NCBI RefSeq assembly: GCF_003003215.1
Contig: NZ_PVUF01000002.1
Coordinates: forward strand, 248,001 to 312,000
Source of the DNA: Tritonibacter scottomollicae
GTDB lineage: Bacteria; Pseudomonadota; Alphaproteobacteria; Rhodobacterales; Rhodobacteraceae
Direction: 5' to 3'
DNA length: 64,000 nt
Shown here: piece by piece, positions 26,974 through 37,000 of the stretch
Position numbering within the stretch: position 1 is the first letter of the stretch
Layout of the letters: the number at the start of each line of letters is the position of its first letter
The notes under the pieces: model-generated
What the model was told of the DNA's origin: nothing
Seen by the model: only the letters and a program-made list of their open reading frames with translations
The model's database searches: none
Made by a program: the position numbers and the translations under genes

Positions 26974-29772
26974 TTGTCTGAATTTATCCGAAAGCGAGTA
27001 CTTAAAGATCTCATTGATGAGATCCTAGATCTTGATGCAATTGCACTCGAATTGGTTGGGCATCGGGTAATCGAATGTATCGAGGGTCAACGACTTGTAC
27101 ATCATGGTATAAATAAGGACTATAAGCCAGTTGGGTATACAGTCGACAGCTTCACCCAAGATTTCACGACGGTGGGCGAGTACAGTACAGAAAAGGATTA
27201 CTTTGAGGATCAGTCCGGCCGCAAGAAGCTTAATTCTTTCAGAAAAATTGAAAACGATATCAATCATGCCTTGAAGATGGCGGATCAGATTGCGCTTCGT
27301 AAAATCTACCTCGTCTCGACCTGCGAAGAACCACCCAGCTTCCGGGGGAGTTTCAATAAAACAGATCTGTCGATTGCTCACTCGGATAAAATCGAGTTTC
27401 TGGATGGCCGTCAGTTGGCCGAGAGAATTTTGGAGTTTTCAATCGAAAACCCAAGTGACGCGGAATTTTTCCGCTACTTCTTACCTGATTTCTCCCAAAA
27501 TCTGGACAGCTATGAGTATTATGGCCGCGTTCCCACTAGTTGTCCTGGCCACCATCTTGAGCCTTTAATCCTTGACGCCATTAGGGCGCACTTCGCCGCG
27601 ACTGCGAAGGTCTGCGTGCTTTATGGATTGAGCGGATCTGGAAAAACGCAAGCAGCAATTGACTTTGTGCATGCGGAACTCCCTCAGTTCGGAAACTACA
27701 TTTGGATTTCAGGAAGCGACTGGGCGGAAAACACCCCACTTACAGCGATCAAGCGTTCACGTGGTGGTGTCCCGATAAATGTGGCAGGTGTATTCAACCG
27801 CACGAAGACCATTCTGGTTATTGATGACTTAGGCCGATCCACCTCTGAGAACATGTTTTCGGAATTAGAACGAGGTTTCGAAATTGGCAGTAGAGTGATC
27901 GTCACATCTCAGATTGGCGATCCAAATAGCGAGATCCATCTGCCAGTTCCAAAGTTCTCAACCGCTACCGCTTTCGCGATCCTTGGGGAAGATGAAAAAA
28001 CGGCAAATGATGACTTAGCTCGGTTCATTGAAGCCTGCCGTTTCTGCCCTTTGATCCTTTCAGTCACTCGCGAGGTCGCGAATACAGAGGGTGTCGACAA
28101 GCAGGAGCTTTACGAAGAGGTTTTGGCTCTTCCGGAGGTGGCTGAAGACTTTGACGGCCGTTCCGTTATGGACCGGCTACTTCAACGCCTTAGTGAGAAC
28201 AATCGAGATGCATTGTCCAAGATAGCAACCAGTGGCTGTACCAGATTTGACTCGAGGTTTCTGACGCGCTTCATTGGCGCCAACGCTCGCGCATCCCTAC
28301 AGCGTTTGGGAATTGTAACGCGCGCCGGAGCGTCGTCCGCATTGACCGTCCACGATTTGATATGCAGCGCAATGCGACGTGGTGCCAAGATGGATGGTTC
28401 AGATCTGGCGATAGAAATCGTCAGATTGGTCGAGAAGCTCCAAGGAGAAATGCTCCCAAGCGTTCTTCGACAAATCCACCTTTCGGCGGATCAACTTCTG
28501 GAGGCTCATAGATCACGTGAGAAGCCGCCTGTCGACTGGTTAACATATTCGCTTCTTCAGATTGAAAGCGGTGACAAGCTGGGATTGGCACCAGGTGCTC
28601 ACCTTGACCCTATTCACGACAAGATGACGTTGCCGGAGCTACTTTGTGTCATCGACCTTAGGGAAGCCCATTCGTATAGCCTGCCGCACGACCAGCGATT
28701 GGCGTACTATGTAGCATGCAGTGAAGAATATGGTCGGATAGCTGCGCTCTCAACCAATCACGAAATCAGAGTAGAGCTCCTTCATCACCAGGGAAAGTCG
28801 CTTCGTAGAAGCGGCAAGCTCGAACCTGCTGTGGAGTGCTTCCGCGAGGTCCTCGAAGGGAGGCCCAACTGGCACGCGACCTACGGCCAAATTGCGCACG
28901 CCGGCTCGCAAAAAGGAGCGTCGGATGACATACGCAAGTTCGGTGAAGAGGCGGAGAGGTTCCTAATCTGCGCGATTATGAACGACATCGATAAAGTACC
29001 GTTACGTGTATCTCTTGCGTCGATTGGACGCCTGCGATCCTATCCCGCTCTGCGCGACGAATTGCAGAAGTCGCCAGATGCGGTCAAGCAGCTTGCAGAA
29101 TTAGTGACCTTGGCTGCCCTGTCAGGCTTCCAACAGTTTTATGAAGGATTCTTGGCATTCACGAGTCTTTTTTCCTACCATCATGGAGAGCATCCTGTTG
29201 CGATCGCCCAGTTCTTTGGAGATTTGCTCGCGATTTACCCTGAGGCGGTCGAGGAGCGACAGTGGTCCAATGTTTGCGAGGCGTTATCCAACACGGCTAC
29301 CGCTGCGTCTATTGCCGGAAAAACTGAATTGTCTACTAAACTAAATGCAACTGCTTGCGTCTTCGCGGATGCACTTTCGGCTAAAGGCAATATGAATAAC
29401 TATGTGCTGCGACTAGTCGCCAAGACCTACATTGGTTCCGGGCAAGCTGACAAGGCGTGTGCTCTTCTCGAGACCGTACCCGATGAAAGCAAGGATCATT
29501 GGGTTCTCTATCAGGAAGCCAAAGCTCAACTAGATGAAAAGCTTGTGAGCCGCGCGCTCTCTACGTCTAAACTGGCATTGGCGTTGGCAGAGAAAGACCA
29601 AAGGGCGACGGGGCGGTTAGGGTCGTACTTGGATCTCATAAGCCGATGCCACGAAGGGGACGGCGACATTCGAAATGCGTTGATCGCAGCGCGGGATGCT
29701 GCTGCTCGGACGTCTCACGGAAAATATCGAGAGCAACTGGAGAAACGAATAATGGAACTGGAAGCCAAGTGA
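26974..29772 (+). CDS. STAND-type NTPase with possible N-terminal nuclease and C-terminal repeats (Avs-like architecture)
   Basis: A 932-residue protein. Residues 1 to about 170 could be a PD-(D/E)xK-type nuclease: GYTVDSF (D58) followed by GEYSTEK (E69, E73, K74), the core spacing of that fold. Then comes a P-loop NTPase with Walker A LYGLSGSGKT (about 216-225) and Walker B ILVIDDLG (about 280), a winged-helix-like region, and from about residue 550 alpha-helical TPR-like repeats. Effector-NTPase-repeat order is that of antiviral STAND proteins (Avs), which sense a phage protein with the repeats and trigger the nuclease. Start is TTG with TTGAGG upstream. Lower GC than the transposition genes suggests separate origin. 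The defence role is inferred. Confidence 0.7.
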   Translation: MSEFIRKRVLKDLIDEILDLDAIALELVGHRVIECIEGQRLVHHGINKDYKPVGYTVDSFTQDFTTVGEYSTEKDYFEDQSGRKKLNSFRKIENDINHALKMADQIALRKIYLVSTCEEPPSFRGSFNKTDLSIAHSDKIEFLDGRQLAERILEFSIENPSDAEFFRYFLPDFSQNLDSYEYYGRVPTSCPGHHLEPLILDAIRAHFAATAKVCVLYGLSGSGKTQAAIDFVHAELPQFGNYIWISGSDWAENTPLTAIKRSRGGVPINVAGVFNRTKTILVIDDLGRSTSENMFSELERGFEIGSRVIVTSQIGDPNSEIHLPVPKFSTATAFAILGEDEKTANDDLARFIEACRFCPLILSVTREVANTEGVDKQELYEEVLALPEVAEDFDGRSVMDRLLQRLSENNRDALSKIATSGCTRFDSRFLTRFIGANARASLQRLGIVTRAGASSALTVHDLICSAMRRGAKMDGSDLAIEIVRLVEKLQGEMLPSVLRQIHLSADQLLEAHRSREKPPVDWLTYSLLQIESGDKLGLAPGAHLDPIHDKMTLPELLCVIDLREAHSYSLPHDQRLAYYVACSEEYGRIAALSTNHEIRVELLHHQGKSLRRSGKLEPAVECFREVLEGRPNWHATYGQIAHAGSQKGASDDIRKFGEEAERFLICAIMNDIDKVPLRVSLASIGRLRSYPALRDELQKSPDAVKQLAELVTLAALSGFQQFYEGFLAFTSLFSYHHGEHPVAIAQFFGDLLAIYPEAVEERQWSNVCEALSNTATAASIAGKTELSTKLNATACVFADALSAKGNMNNYVLRLVAKTYIGSGQADKACALLETVPDESKDHWVLYQEAKAQLDEKLVSRALSTSKLALALAEKDQRATGRLGSYLDLISRCHEGDGDIRNALIAARDAAARTSHGKYREQLEKRIMELEAK

Positions 29773-30034
29773 GTGGCATGACAATGGCCTACAAAGGTCG
29801 CGTGTCGTGGGGGGCGCCGTTATTCATAGCAGCTGTTTATTTTTTGGCTTGATGGCCCCGAGAGATCGCCTCGTGACTCATTTTGCCAATTCGCATAAAT
29901 CGGAACAAAAGTCAGCTTAACGACCGACTTGTCTGATGTAGAAATTGCCAACTTTATGGATGTCCACCGGCGCGATGGGCTGACACCGGTCATGCGCCGC
30001 GCCTAGAGCGAAGGGCCGCTCTGGGCCGATGGCT

Positions 30035-30640
30035 CTACTTTCGAAAAATTTGCATAGTGCCAGGCAGGATTGGCTCCGCTCCAACTGAAAACCCGTTAGC
30101 TGCCAGGAGTGCATCTCTTGTTTGTTTCTCGCAAGTCGCTAGGATCATAAAAGCTTGCTGAAGCGATGAGCCTGGAAAATGGGAGTTTGCTGAATGGCCA
30201 TGCATTTTTTTCAGCATCGAAATCACGATGGCGCTTAGCGAATAAAATGGCTCATGCGCTAAGTCACGTTCGACGGAATCTTGGTACAAAATACAATATA
30301 ATCTTTCCATCACTTCTAGCTTTTCACCCCCTTCTGCATCTATTGGCAGAGACATATTCGGGCGGCGGTTGAAATCTTTGTGACATTCTTTGTGACACTG
30401 CCTACATAGTGTGATCCCATTGCCTGGATCAAACTGTGCCGGACTAGCTATCACTTTTCTGAAAATGTGATGAGCTGCCAATCCATTCACTTCATGACAG
30501 TCGACACACCTTTGGCCGTCACGATAGCGCACGAAATCACTCCATTTGGAAAGGCAATAGGATCGTGAACGCCCTTCGCTGACTGCCTTTTGGAGCTTAG
30601 ATAGTTTCGAATTAAGCAACTGAATATCTGGTTCAATCAT
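30035..30640 (-). CDS. HNH endonuclease
   Basis: A 201-residue protein. An HNH nuclease domain is visible at about residues 38-95: CVDCHEVNG with a CxxC pair, AAHHIFRK with the catalytic histidines, NGITLC with the asparagine, and CRQCHKECHKDF with the second CxxC and the final histidine. The first 35 residues are helical and basic; the last about 90 residues are helical without a known motif. It could be a stand-alone restriction-type nuclease or a mobile-element nuclease. It is divergent from the NAD salvage genes (310 bp between). Confidence 0.8.
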   Translation of the reverse strand: MIEPDIQLLNSKLSKLQKAVSEGRSRSYCLSKWSDFVRYRDGQRCVDCHEVNGLAAHHIFRKVIASPAQFDPGNGITLCRQCHKECHKDFNRRPNMSLPIDAEGGEKLEVMERLYCILYQDSVERDLAHEPFYSLSAIVISMLKKMHGHSANSHFPGSSLQQAFMILATCEKQTRDALLAANGFSVGAEPILPGTMQIFRK

Positions 30641-30951
30641 TCCAACCTCTCTATTGCCTTACTATATGCAGACCTCTTGACTGCCCCAAGCTCCGTTTTG
30701 CCTAACGCAGCTGCCCGAAAAAACCACACGGGGCCACCCCACCAACGTCGGCTCTGGTGAGTCTGCGCTGCAGCAGAGAGGCGCGGGACAGATGTCTCCT
30801 TTGGGCCGGTCGCGACATGCAAATTGGATAGGAGCAACCGTAGTAGTCTCGCATTTATTCTTGCCAAACCAATCTTTATTGGGATAGAGAGTTTGTATTG
30901 CATGCTGGGAGGTCCAGCTTGCTTCAATATACCAGAGCGGAGGACGCACTG
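30641..30951. other. Divergent intergenic region between the HNH gene and nadM
   Basis: A 311-bp gap expected to hold promoters for both flanking genes. No consensus promoter was recognised, only GCGGAGGA before nadM. Part of it looks like the degenerate dispersed repeats seen elsewhere in the window. Confidence 0.35.
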
Positions 30952-32067
30952 ATGAAAGACCCTGACGCGCGGGTTCTCGCCGTTATGATCGGCCGAGTGA
31001 ACCCTGTCACCAAAGCCCACATTCAAATCTTGGAAACCGCTGCGCGCGCCGCCGATGACGTGCTTTTGCTTGTCGGCAGCGCCTACCGTTCGCGCAGTTT
31101 CCGCAATCCCCTGACTTTCGACGAACGCAAAGCTCTTGTGCGCAAGGTCGCGACGGGGCTGGATGCGCGCCTCGACGTGCTGCCGCTGATTGACACGCTC
31201 TATTCTGACCGCGCTTGGGCGGCCAATGTGCGCATGGCGGTCAAGGCCTATATCCGCGCGCGCAACTGGGAGGAAGACGGCGTCAAGGTCGTGCTCACCG
31301 GCTTCGAAAAGGACAAATCCTCGCGTTATCTCAAGTGGTTTCCGGAATGGGAGGCGCTGCCCATTGAGCCGCTCAAACACGGTGGGCGGGTGATCAATGC
31401 AACCGACCTGCGGCGCGCCCTGTTTCTGGATGAACCGCAGGCGGACTTGATCGACAGCTTCGGCGCGGCCCCTGTCGCGGCTTTTAAGGGGTGGATCGAC
31501 GCTAACCCTGACGCGGTCCAGACCGTGCGCGACGAAGCTCTCTATATTCAGCGCTACCGCGAACAGACAGCGGCGGCCGAACAGGTCTTTGGCTACCCGA
31601 TCCCGATCAACACCGCCGATGCGGTGGTGGTGCAGTCCGGTCATGTGCTGATGGTGCGGCGCGGTGTGCAGCCCGGCAAGGGCACGCTGGCGCTGCCCGG
31701 CGGACACCTCAACCGCGACGAGACCGCCGATCAAGCTGCGATCCGCGAATTGCGCGAGGAGACACGCCTGGACGTGCCGCCGGGCCTTTTGGCCAACCGC
31801 ATTAGAGCGAGGCAAGTCTTTGATCACCCCGAGCGGTCCGAACGAGGCTGGGTCAGGACCGAGGCCTTTCTCTTCCAACTCGAAGACCGCAATCCGATGG
31901 AGAAAGTCAAGGGCGCGGACGACGCGATCAAGGCACTCTGGGTGCCGCTCGATCAGATTACGCCCGATGAGATATTCGAGGATCACTTCGACATTCTCCA
32001 GCACTTCATTCCCGAAATCGCGGTGTCCTACAGCTCGATCCTGATGGCGCAGCTGCAGGCACTCTGA
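30952..32067 (+). CDS. nadM: Bifunctional nicotinamide-nucleotide adenylyltransferase / Nudix hydrolase
   Basis: Joins NMN and ATP to NAD+, with a C-terminal Nudix domain that in related proteins cleaves ADP-ribose. The 371 residues start with a nucleotidyltransferase domain: MIGRVNPVTKAHIQILE holds the (H/T)xGH-type motif as TKAH, so alanine replaces the usual glycine, and KHGGRVINATDLRRALF matches the adenylyltransferase C-part. The Nudix box is GGHLNRDETADQAAIRELRE followed by ET, near residues 240-262. ATG 30952 has GCGGAGGA upstream. It lies 102 bp before nadV; together they turn nicotinamide into NAD+ in two steps. Phages carry the same pair to restore NAD+ destroyed by host defence. 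Confidence 0.9.
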   Translation: MKDPDARVLAVMIGRVNPVTKAHIQILETAARAADDVLLLVGSAYRSRSFRNPLTFDERKALVRKVATGLDARLDVLPLIDTLYSDRAWAANVRMAVKAYIRARNWEEDGVKVVLTGFEKDKSSRYLKWFPEWEALPIEPLKHGGRVINATDLRRALFLDEPQADLIDSFGAAPVAAFKGWIDANPDAVQTVRDEALYIQRYREQTAAAEQVFGYPIPINTADAVVVQSGHVLMVRRGVQPGKGTLALPGGHLNRDETADQAAIRELREETRLDVPPGLLANRIRARQVFDHPERSERGWVRTEAFLFQLEDRNPMEKVKGADDAIKALWVPLDQITPDEIFEDHFDILQHFIPEIAVSYSSILMAQLQAL

Positions 32068-32169
32068 GATCCGGCCGTCCGCGCCGGGCCCAATCTGGGC
32101 ACAAGCGGGCGAACCTAGGGGGCGGGAGGTCCGTCCCCCGAACACGTCCATCCGAGGAGGAACAGGACA

Positions 32170-33597
32170 ATGACTATGACGAAACCCTTTGGGGCACTCT
32201 TTGACGATGCGCTCGATCCCGAGAACATCCTTTTCGATACCGACAGCTACAAACTCTCGCACTATGCTCAATACCCAGAAGGGACTGAGGCTGTGTCCTC
32301 TTATATCGAGGCGCGCAGCCCCTTTGGCGAGATCGATCGGCTGGTCTTTTTCGGCTTGCAGGTGGAGCTGGCGCGCCTAAGCGGTCCGGTCGTGACGCAA
32401 GCCGCGCTGGATCAGGCAGTGCCGGTTCTGAGGGCGCACGGCTTTGATATCTACGTGCAAGGCTGGCAGCAGATCATCGACGAGTTCGGCGGCTGTCTGC
32501 CCATCGAGATCGACGCTCTGCCGGAGGGGACGCTCGTCCCTGTGCGCATCCCGCAACTGCGCATCCGCAATACCGCCCCGGGCTTTGGATGGCTGGTCGG
32601 CTTACTCGAAACGCGGTTGCTGCGTGCGGTGTGGTATCCGACGACGGTGGCCTCGGTCTCGCACTACTTGGTCAACGCCATCCGGCAAAGGCTGGTGCAG
32701 ACCGACGGTAGCGATGCGGGCGCGGAGTTCAAGCTGCACGACTTCGGCGCACGCGGAGCATCGAGCCGCGAGAGCGCCGCGCTTGGTGGGCTCGCGCACC
32801 TTGTGGCCTCGCGCGGCACCGACACCGTTCCGGCGCTGGTGCTGGCGCGCAACCTCTATGGCGCTGACATGGCGGGCTTCTCGATCCCCGCGACGGAGCA
32901 CTCGACCATGACGGCGCTTGGTCCCGATGGAGAACTGGCACAGATGGAGCGCTTTCTCGACGCCAATCCGACGGGCATCATCGCTTGCGTCTCGGACAGC
33001 TACGATCTGTTCCGTGCGATCCGAGACTATTGGGGCGACGCTTTGAAGGCAAAGGTCATGGCGCGGCAGGGCACGCTGGTGGTCCGGCCTGACTCTGGTG
33101 ATCCGATCGAGATCGTGCCCGACGTGATCGAGGCCTTGATGGCTCGGTTCGGCTGCGAGATGACCGCACAGGGCTACCGCCTGTTGCCGCCACAGGTGCG
33201 CGTGATCCAAGGCGACGGGATCAACCCGAAGTCGCTGGTCGAGATCATGGAGGCGATGATCGCCCGCCGTCTCGCCATCGGCAACATTGCCTTCGGCATG
33301 GGGGGCGCGCTGCTGCAAAAGGTCGACCGCGACAGCTTTGGCTATGCCATGAAGGCCTCGGCCATTCGAATTGACGGGCAGTGGAGCGACGTCTTCAAAG
33401 ATCCGGTGACGGCAGGCGGGGCAAAGACCTCCAAGCGCGGACGGCAAGGCGTCTTCCTGTCGGACAGCGGCGCCATGGTGGCCCGACGGCAGGAAAACAT
33501 CCCCCCTGGCGCCGACGCCCTGAGGCCAGTGTTCCGTGATGGCCGCATCCTGCGCGTCTGGACGCTGGAGGAGGTGCGCGCAGCGGCTGGCGCGTGA
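32170..33597 (+). CDS. nadV: Nicotinamide phosphoribosyltransferase
   Basis: Makes NMN from nicotinamide and PRPP. The 475-residue protein is full length for the NAMPT/NadV family. Signatures include LFDTDSYKLSHYAQYPEG at the N-terminus, IEARSPFGEIDRLVFFGLQ, HDFGARGASSRESAALGG, the catalytic histidine in ATEHSTMTALG, CVSDSYDLF, LVVRPDSGDP and IQGDGINP for PRPP binding, and a C-terminal SKRGRQGVFL. ATG 32170 has GAGGAGGAACAGG before it. With nadM it forms a two-gene NAD+ salvage unit in an island of likely defence genes. A terminator follows. Confidence 0.93.
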   Translation: MTMTKPFGALFDDALDPENILFDTDSYKLSHYAQYPEGTEAVSSYIEARSPFGEIDRLVFFGLQVELARLSGPVVTQAALDQAVPVLRAHGFDIYVQGWQQIIDEFGGCLPIEIDALPEGTLVPVRIPQLRIRNTAPGFGWLVGLLETRLLRAVWYPTTVASVSHYLVNAIRQRLVQTDGSDAGAEFKLHDFGARGASSRESAALGGLAHLVASRGTDTVPALVLARNLYGADMAGFSIPATEHSTMTALGPDGELAQMERFLDANPTGIIACVSDSYDLFRAIRDYWGDALKAKVMARQGTLVVRPDSGDPIEIVPDVIEALMARFGCEMTAQGYRLLPPQVRVIQGDGINPKSLVEIMEAMIARRLAIGNIAFGMGGALLQKVDRDSFGYAMKASAIRIDGQWSDVFKDPVTAGGAKTSKRGRQGVFLSDSGAMVARRQENIPPGADALRPVFRDGRILRVWTLEEVRAAAGA

Positions 33598-34020
33598 CCT
33601 AAGACAAGTGATCCGCCCCGATTTATTGTGGGCGGATCACCTCTTTAGCGCTGCGGTTGGTGCATGCGCCGAGAGAAAAACGCGGACGAATTGGCGTTTC
33701 CGGATTTCGAGAAACGTATTCTAAATTCAGATGTGCCTGAGCTGACGTCGCAACGGGTCTCGATCAGGACGTTCGCCCCGTCGTCGCTGCCCGCGCGAAT
33801 GGCAGGTCTAAAGATGCCGCTCCGCGGCGCACGCCATTACAAGGAACGGCAGCAATGGGCCGAGCAAAGCTTCAGCAACCTTTGAAAAGGGAAGCCTCAT
33901 CCCGGCCAAGTCTTCCCATGTCCCAAAATGCCGAAGGAGCCGGTCTGGACCCATTGGCTACCTCGGTGCTGGCGTTCGAGCGGAGTCGCCAGACGAAATA
34001 GGGTGAGCGCGCTGGCAGTT
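33598..34020. other. Intergenic region between the convergent nadV and helicase genes
   Basis: About 420 bp between two stop codons. Apart from the nadV terminator near its left edge, nothing coding is supported; a 73-codon open frame at 33664 lacks a ribosome binding site and family features. Confidence 0.45.
33608..33640 (+). terminator. Terminator after nadV
   Basis: GTGATCCGCCC and GGGCGGATCAC make a perfect 11-bp stem with an 11-base AT-rich loop, 10 bp after the nadV stop. CTCTTT follows. Confidence 0.75.
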
Positions 34021-37000
34021 TCACTCATCTATGATGTCGAAGTCATCTTCTTCGGATGAAGGCTTGCTGCGTCTTTGTAACTTCGGCGCACCTGCCCTCT
34101 TCTTTCCTAGAGCGTAGTCCGCCATGGAGGGAGACGGATGGCCGGGAAACCCTTCCTCGAAGCCCTGCACCATCTCCTTGTAGCTGAAGCCCAATGCAGA
34201 CATCTTGCAAAGCTCGCGCCCATCGGTCCCGTCCTTGAGCACGAGGCCGCCACCCTTGGGCGCCACTTCAAGACCCCGTTCTTTGAAGCTGTCGATAAAT
34301 TCGCCCCACGATCGGCTTTTGTTGTAGATGCGCTGCGCAAGCGAAGCGAGCGCATCCGCATCATCCGGCGTGACGGCTTTCGCAAGCTGCCCGCCCCGGA
34401 TCTCCGTGCAGCCTGCCGGATTGGCCCGAGAGACGACACTCTCGACAGCTGTGTCGGGCAACGTTGCGGCAGAAGGTACTTGTCCCGGTGGGGCAAAAAC
34501 CAGCTCGGGAAGGACGGTCTCCCAAGCATCTCGACGCGCGTAGTGCGCATACTTCTCGTCACCATCCGACTTGCGCCACTGGACCACAGCTCCAACCGCA
34601 CCCGAGAGCAGGATCTGCCCCGTCGGATGCTCCCATGACTTCGACATGCGTCCTACGAGGCGGCCATGCCGGTCCAGCAACTCCCAGTTGGAGGCTCGGC
34701 GGTCCAGGTGCAACGGGTCACCCACCCGGCATTCCTGGATTGCACTGTGAACCTCGTGCCGATCTCCCTGGCGACCGGCATATGACAGGTCGGCATGCTT
34801 TAGGTTCGGCAGATGGTAGACCCTCGAAGGTAGTCCTCCAGCCGGGAAATGCGGCTCGACCTGTCTCTCAACGACGCAGGGAGTGCCGGGCTTCAGGAAC
34901 GCATGCTCGCCCGAAGCCATAACGATCAGGCCCTTTTGGGCACGCGTCATCGCGACGTAGAATAGTCGGCGCGGAGCATCACGGTCTTCATTCTTCGATG
35001 CCCGGTCCCAACCGCCATCCAGAATAGCCACATGATCGAACTCAAGCCCCTTGGCCCGGTGCGCCGTCAGCAGGAGCAGCCCGCGTTGCTCGCCCCGTGT
35101 CTCACGGGACCATTCGGCCAGCCATTCGACGATATCGGGCACAGGCATAGTCTTTGTCTTCAGCTCTCTCGCCAGCTCGGCGATACCTTCTGCCAACAGG
35201 TCGACCCACTTGTTGCCTGATTGCTCGTTAAGGAGCTCGATGATGTCGGCAACGCCCAGCAGCTCGCCCTGTCGCCGACCCAAACTTGCCACAAGCGCCT
35301 GCGTCTCGCGCAGTCGCCAGATGTTTGGCAAGTCCTGATTGGCCATTTCGACCATGATACCCTGCTTTTCAGCATAGGTCCGGACAGCGCCAAGCCTCTT
35401 CCAGTCACGAGAGATGATGGCGGTACGGGCCCAGGACCACTCCGGATCCAATTTCGACAGCCGCACCATTTCGTCGACGGCAGCGATCGCCTGTGGCACA
35501 TCGCCGGAGGGGACATTCAGAAGCTGAACCCGGCCCTGTCCAACTCCATCCACCTTTGCGAGGACGCCCCCCTCGGGATCACGCCTGCGATCTGCGTTGA
35601 TCCTGATCTCATGATCAACCTTCATTCGATCCGGCGCCGCAGAAATCACCGCATTGGCCGCCGCAATGATGTGGTCGGTGGAACGATAGTTCTCGACCAG
35701 GAACGCCGGCCGCGCCTTGTAGTCTTCTTCGAACTGGCGGATGAACCCGACGGACGCGCCATTGAAGGCATAGATGTTCTGATCGTCGTCCCCGACGGCG
35801 AACAGGCTGAGCTTCAGGTCGGCATCCTCGAGAGATCTGCCCGCGACTGCCGAGATGAGCTGATACTCTTCCGGCCCGATGTCCTGGTACTCGTCCACGA
35901 GAATCCAGCGATAGCCCTGGATCAGGGTCTCGCGCTGCGCTTCGGCTTCGGATTTCGACAGCCCTTCGCCCTCGAGCTGGCGCACCGCCTCCATTACGAT
36001 GCCATCGAAATCTTCGGTCTCGGCCCGCTGGCCCACAAAACTGGCCCCCACAAGCTTCATCGCCAGCGCATGACAGGTCGAGACGGTGACGCCAATGGCA
36101 TCGTCGCCGACCAGAGACCGCAGCCGCACGCGGATTTCGGCCGCTGCGTGCCGGTTGTAGGCGAGAACCAGAATGCCTCGCGGATCCTCGCGCTTCATAC
36201 GCAGCAGATAGGCGATCCGATGTACCAGTACCCGCGTCTTGCCTGACCCCGGTCCCGCCAGGACCAGAACATTCGTCCGGTCCCGGTCATCTGTCACGAT
36301 CTCCTGCTGGACCTTGTTGCCCAGCTTCTCGACGATCGCCTCCCAAGAGGCGCTGGTGGTCTGCCGTCGGACCTCGCGGCCCATGCCTGGCATCCACCGC
36401 TTCATGAACTGCTCCTTGTTGAGCAGGAAGTAGTCCTCCGACAGGCGTGACGCATCGCTCATCGCCCGCAGCCCGGTTTCGGCATAGGTCGCCATGACAT
36501 GGGTCTGGAGTGTCTGCTCGCCGTAGTGGTCTTCCAGCGGCGCGAAATGCGCCTGGGTGAACTGCCCCCCTGCCGGATCGAGATAGACCGTCATGGCAGA
36601 GCGGAACACCGTAAGCCCCTTTCCGAGCGTCATCACGCCCTGCTCATGCAGCCACATAAGCGCCCGCTCCATGAGCTTGGTCATGTCACCAATGCCACTG
36701 TTCTTAAGGATGGCATCCTGGTTCAGCTGTGCCAGCAGGTCACCGACCGTCGTCTCGACCTGGAGATCCTTGCCCCGCACCCCCTTGTCGAGACGGCCTG
36801 TAAGATAGTTCAGGAGCAGTTCGGCCGCTTGCCACCGCAAGTTTGCCGTTGCCCGAACTGTTTTCCAGGGCCGCACCAGAGTGACCATCAGCGTATTGCG
36901 ACTGACCCTCCGCAGAGAGATGTTCCCGCGACCGCCGTCCTGGCTTCGGCCATCCTGGGCAATCCCCCGCACCAGCCTGTCGACCGCATCGGGCCTGACA

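Noticed and set aside
30637-32271. 544-codon open frame on the minus strand
   Set aside because: It lies antisense to nadM, whose nucleotidyltransferase and Nudix motifs are clear; the minus-strand product is rich in H, R and Q and resembles nothing.
33664-33885. 73-codon open frame after nadV
   Set aside because: No ribosome binding site, no recognisable family, and it lies directly after a terminator.
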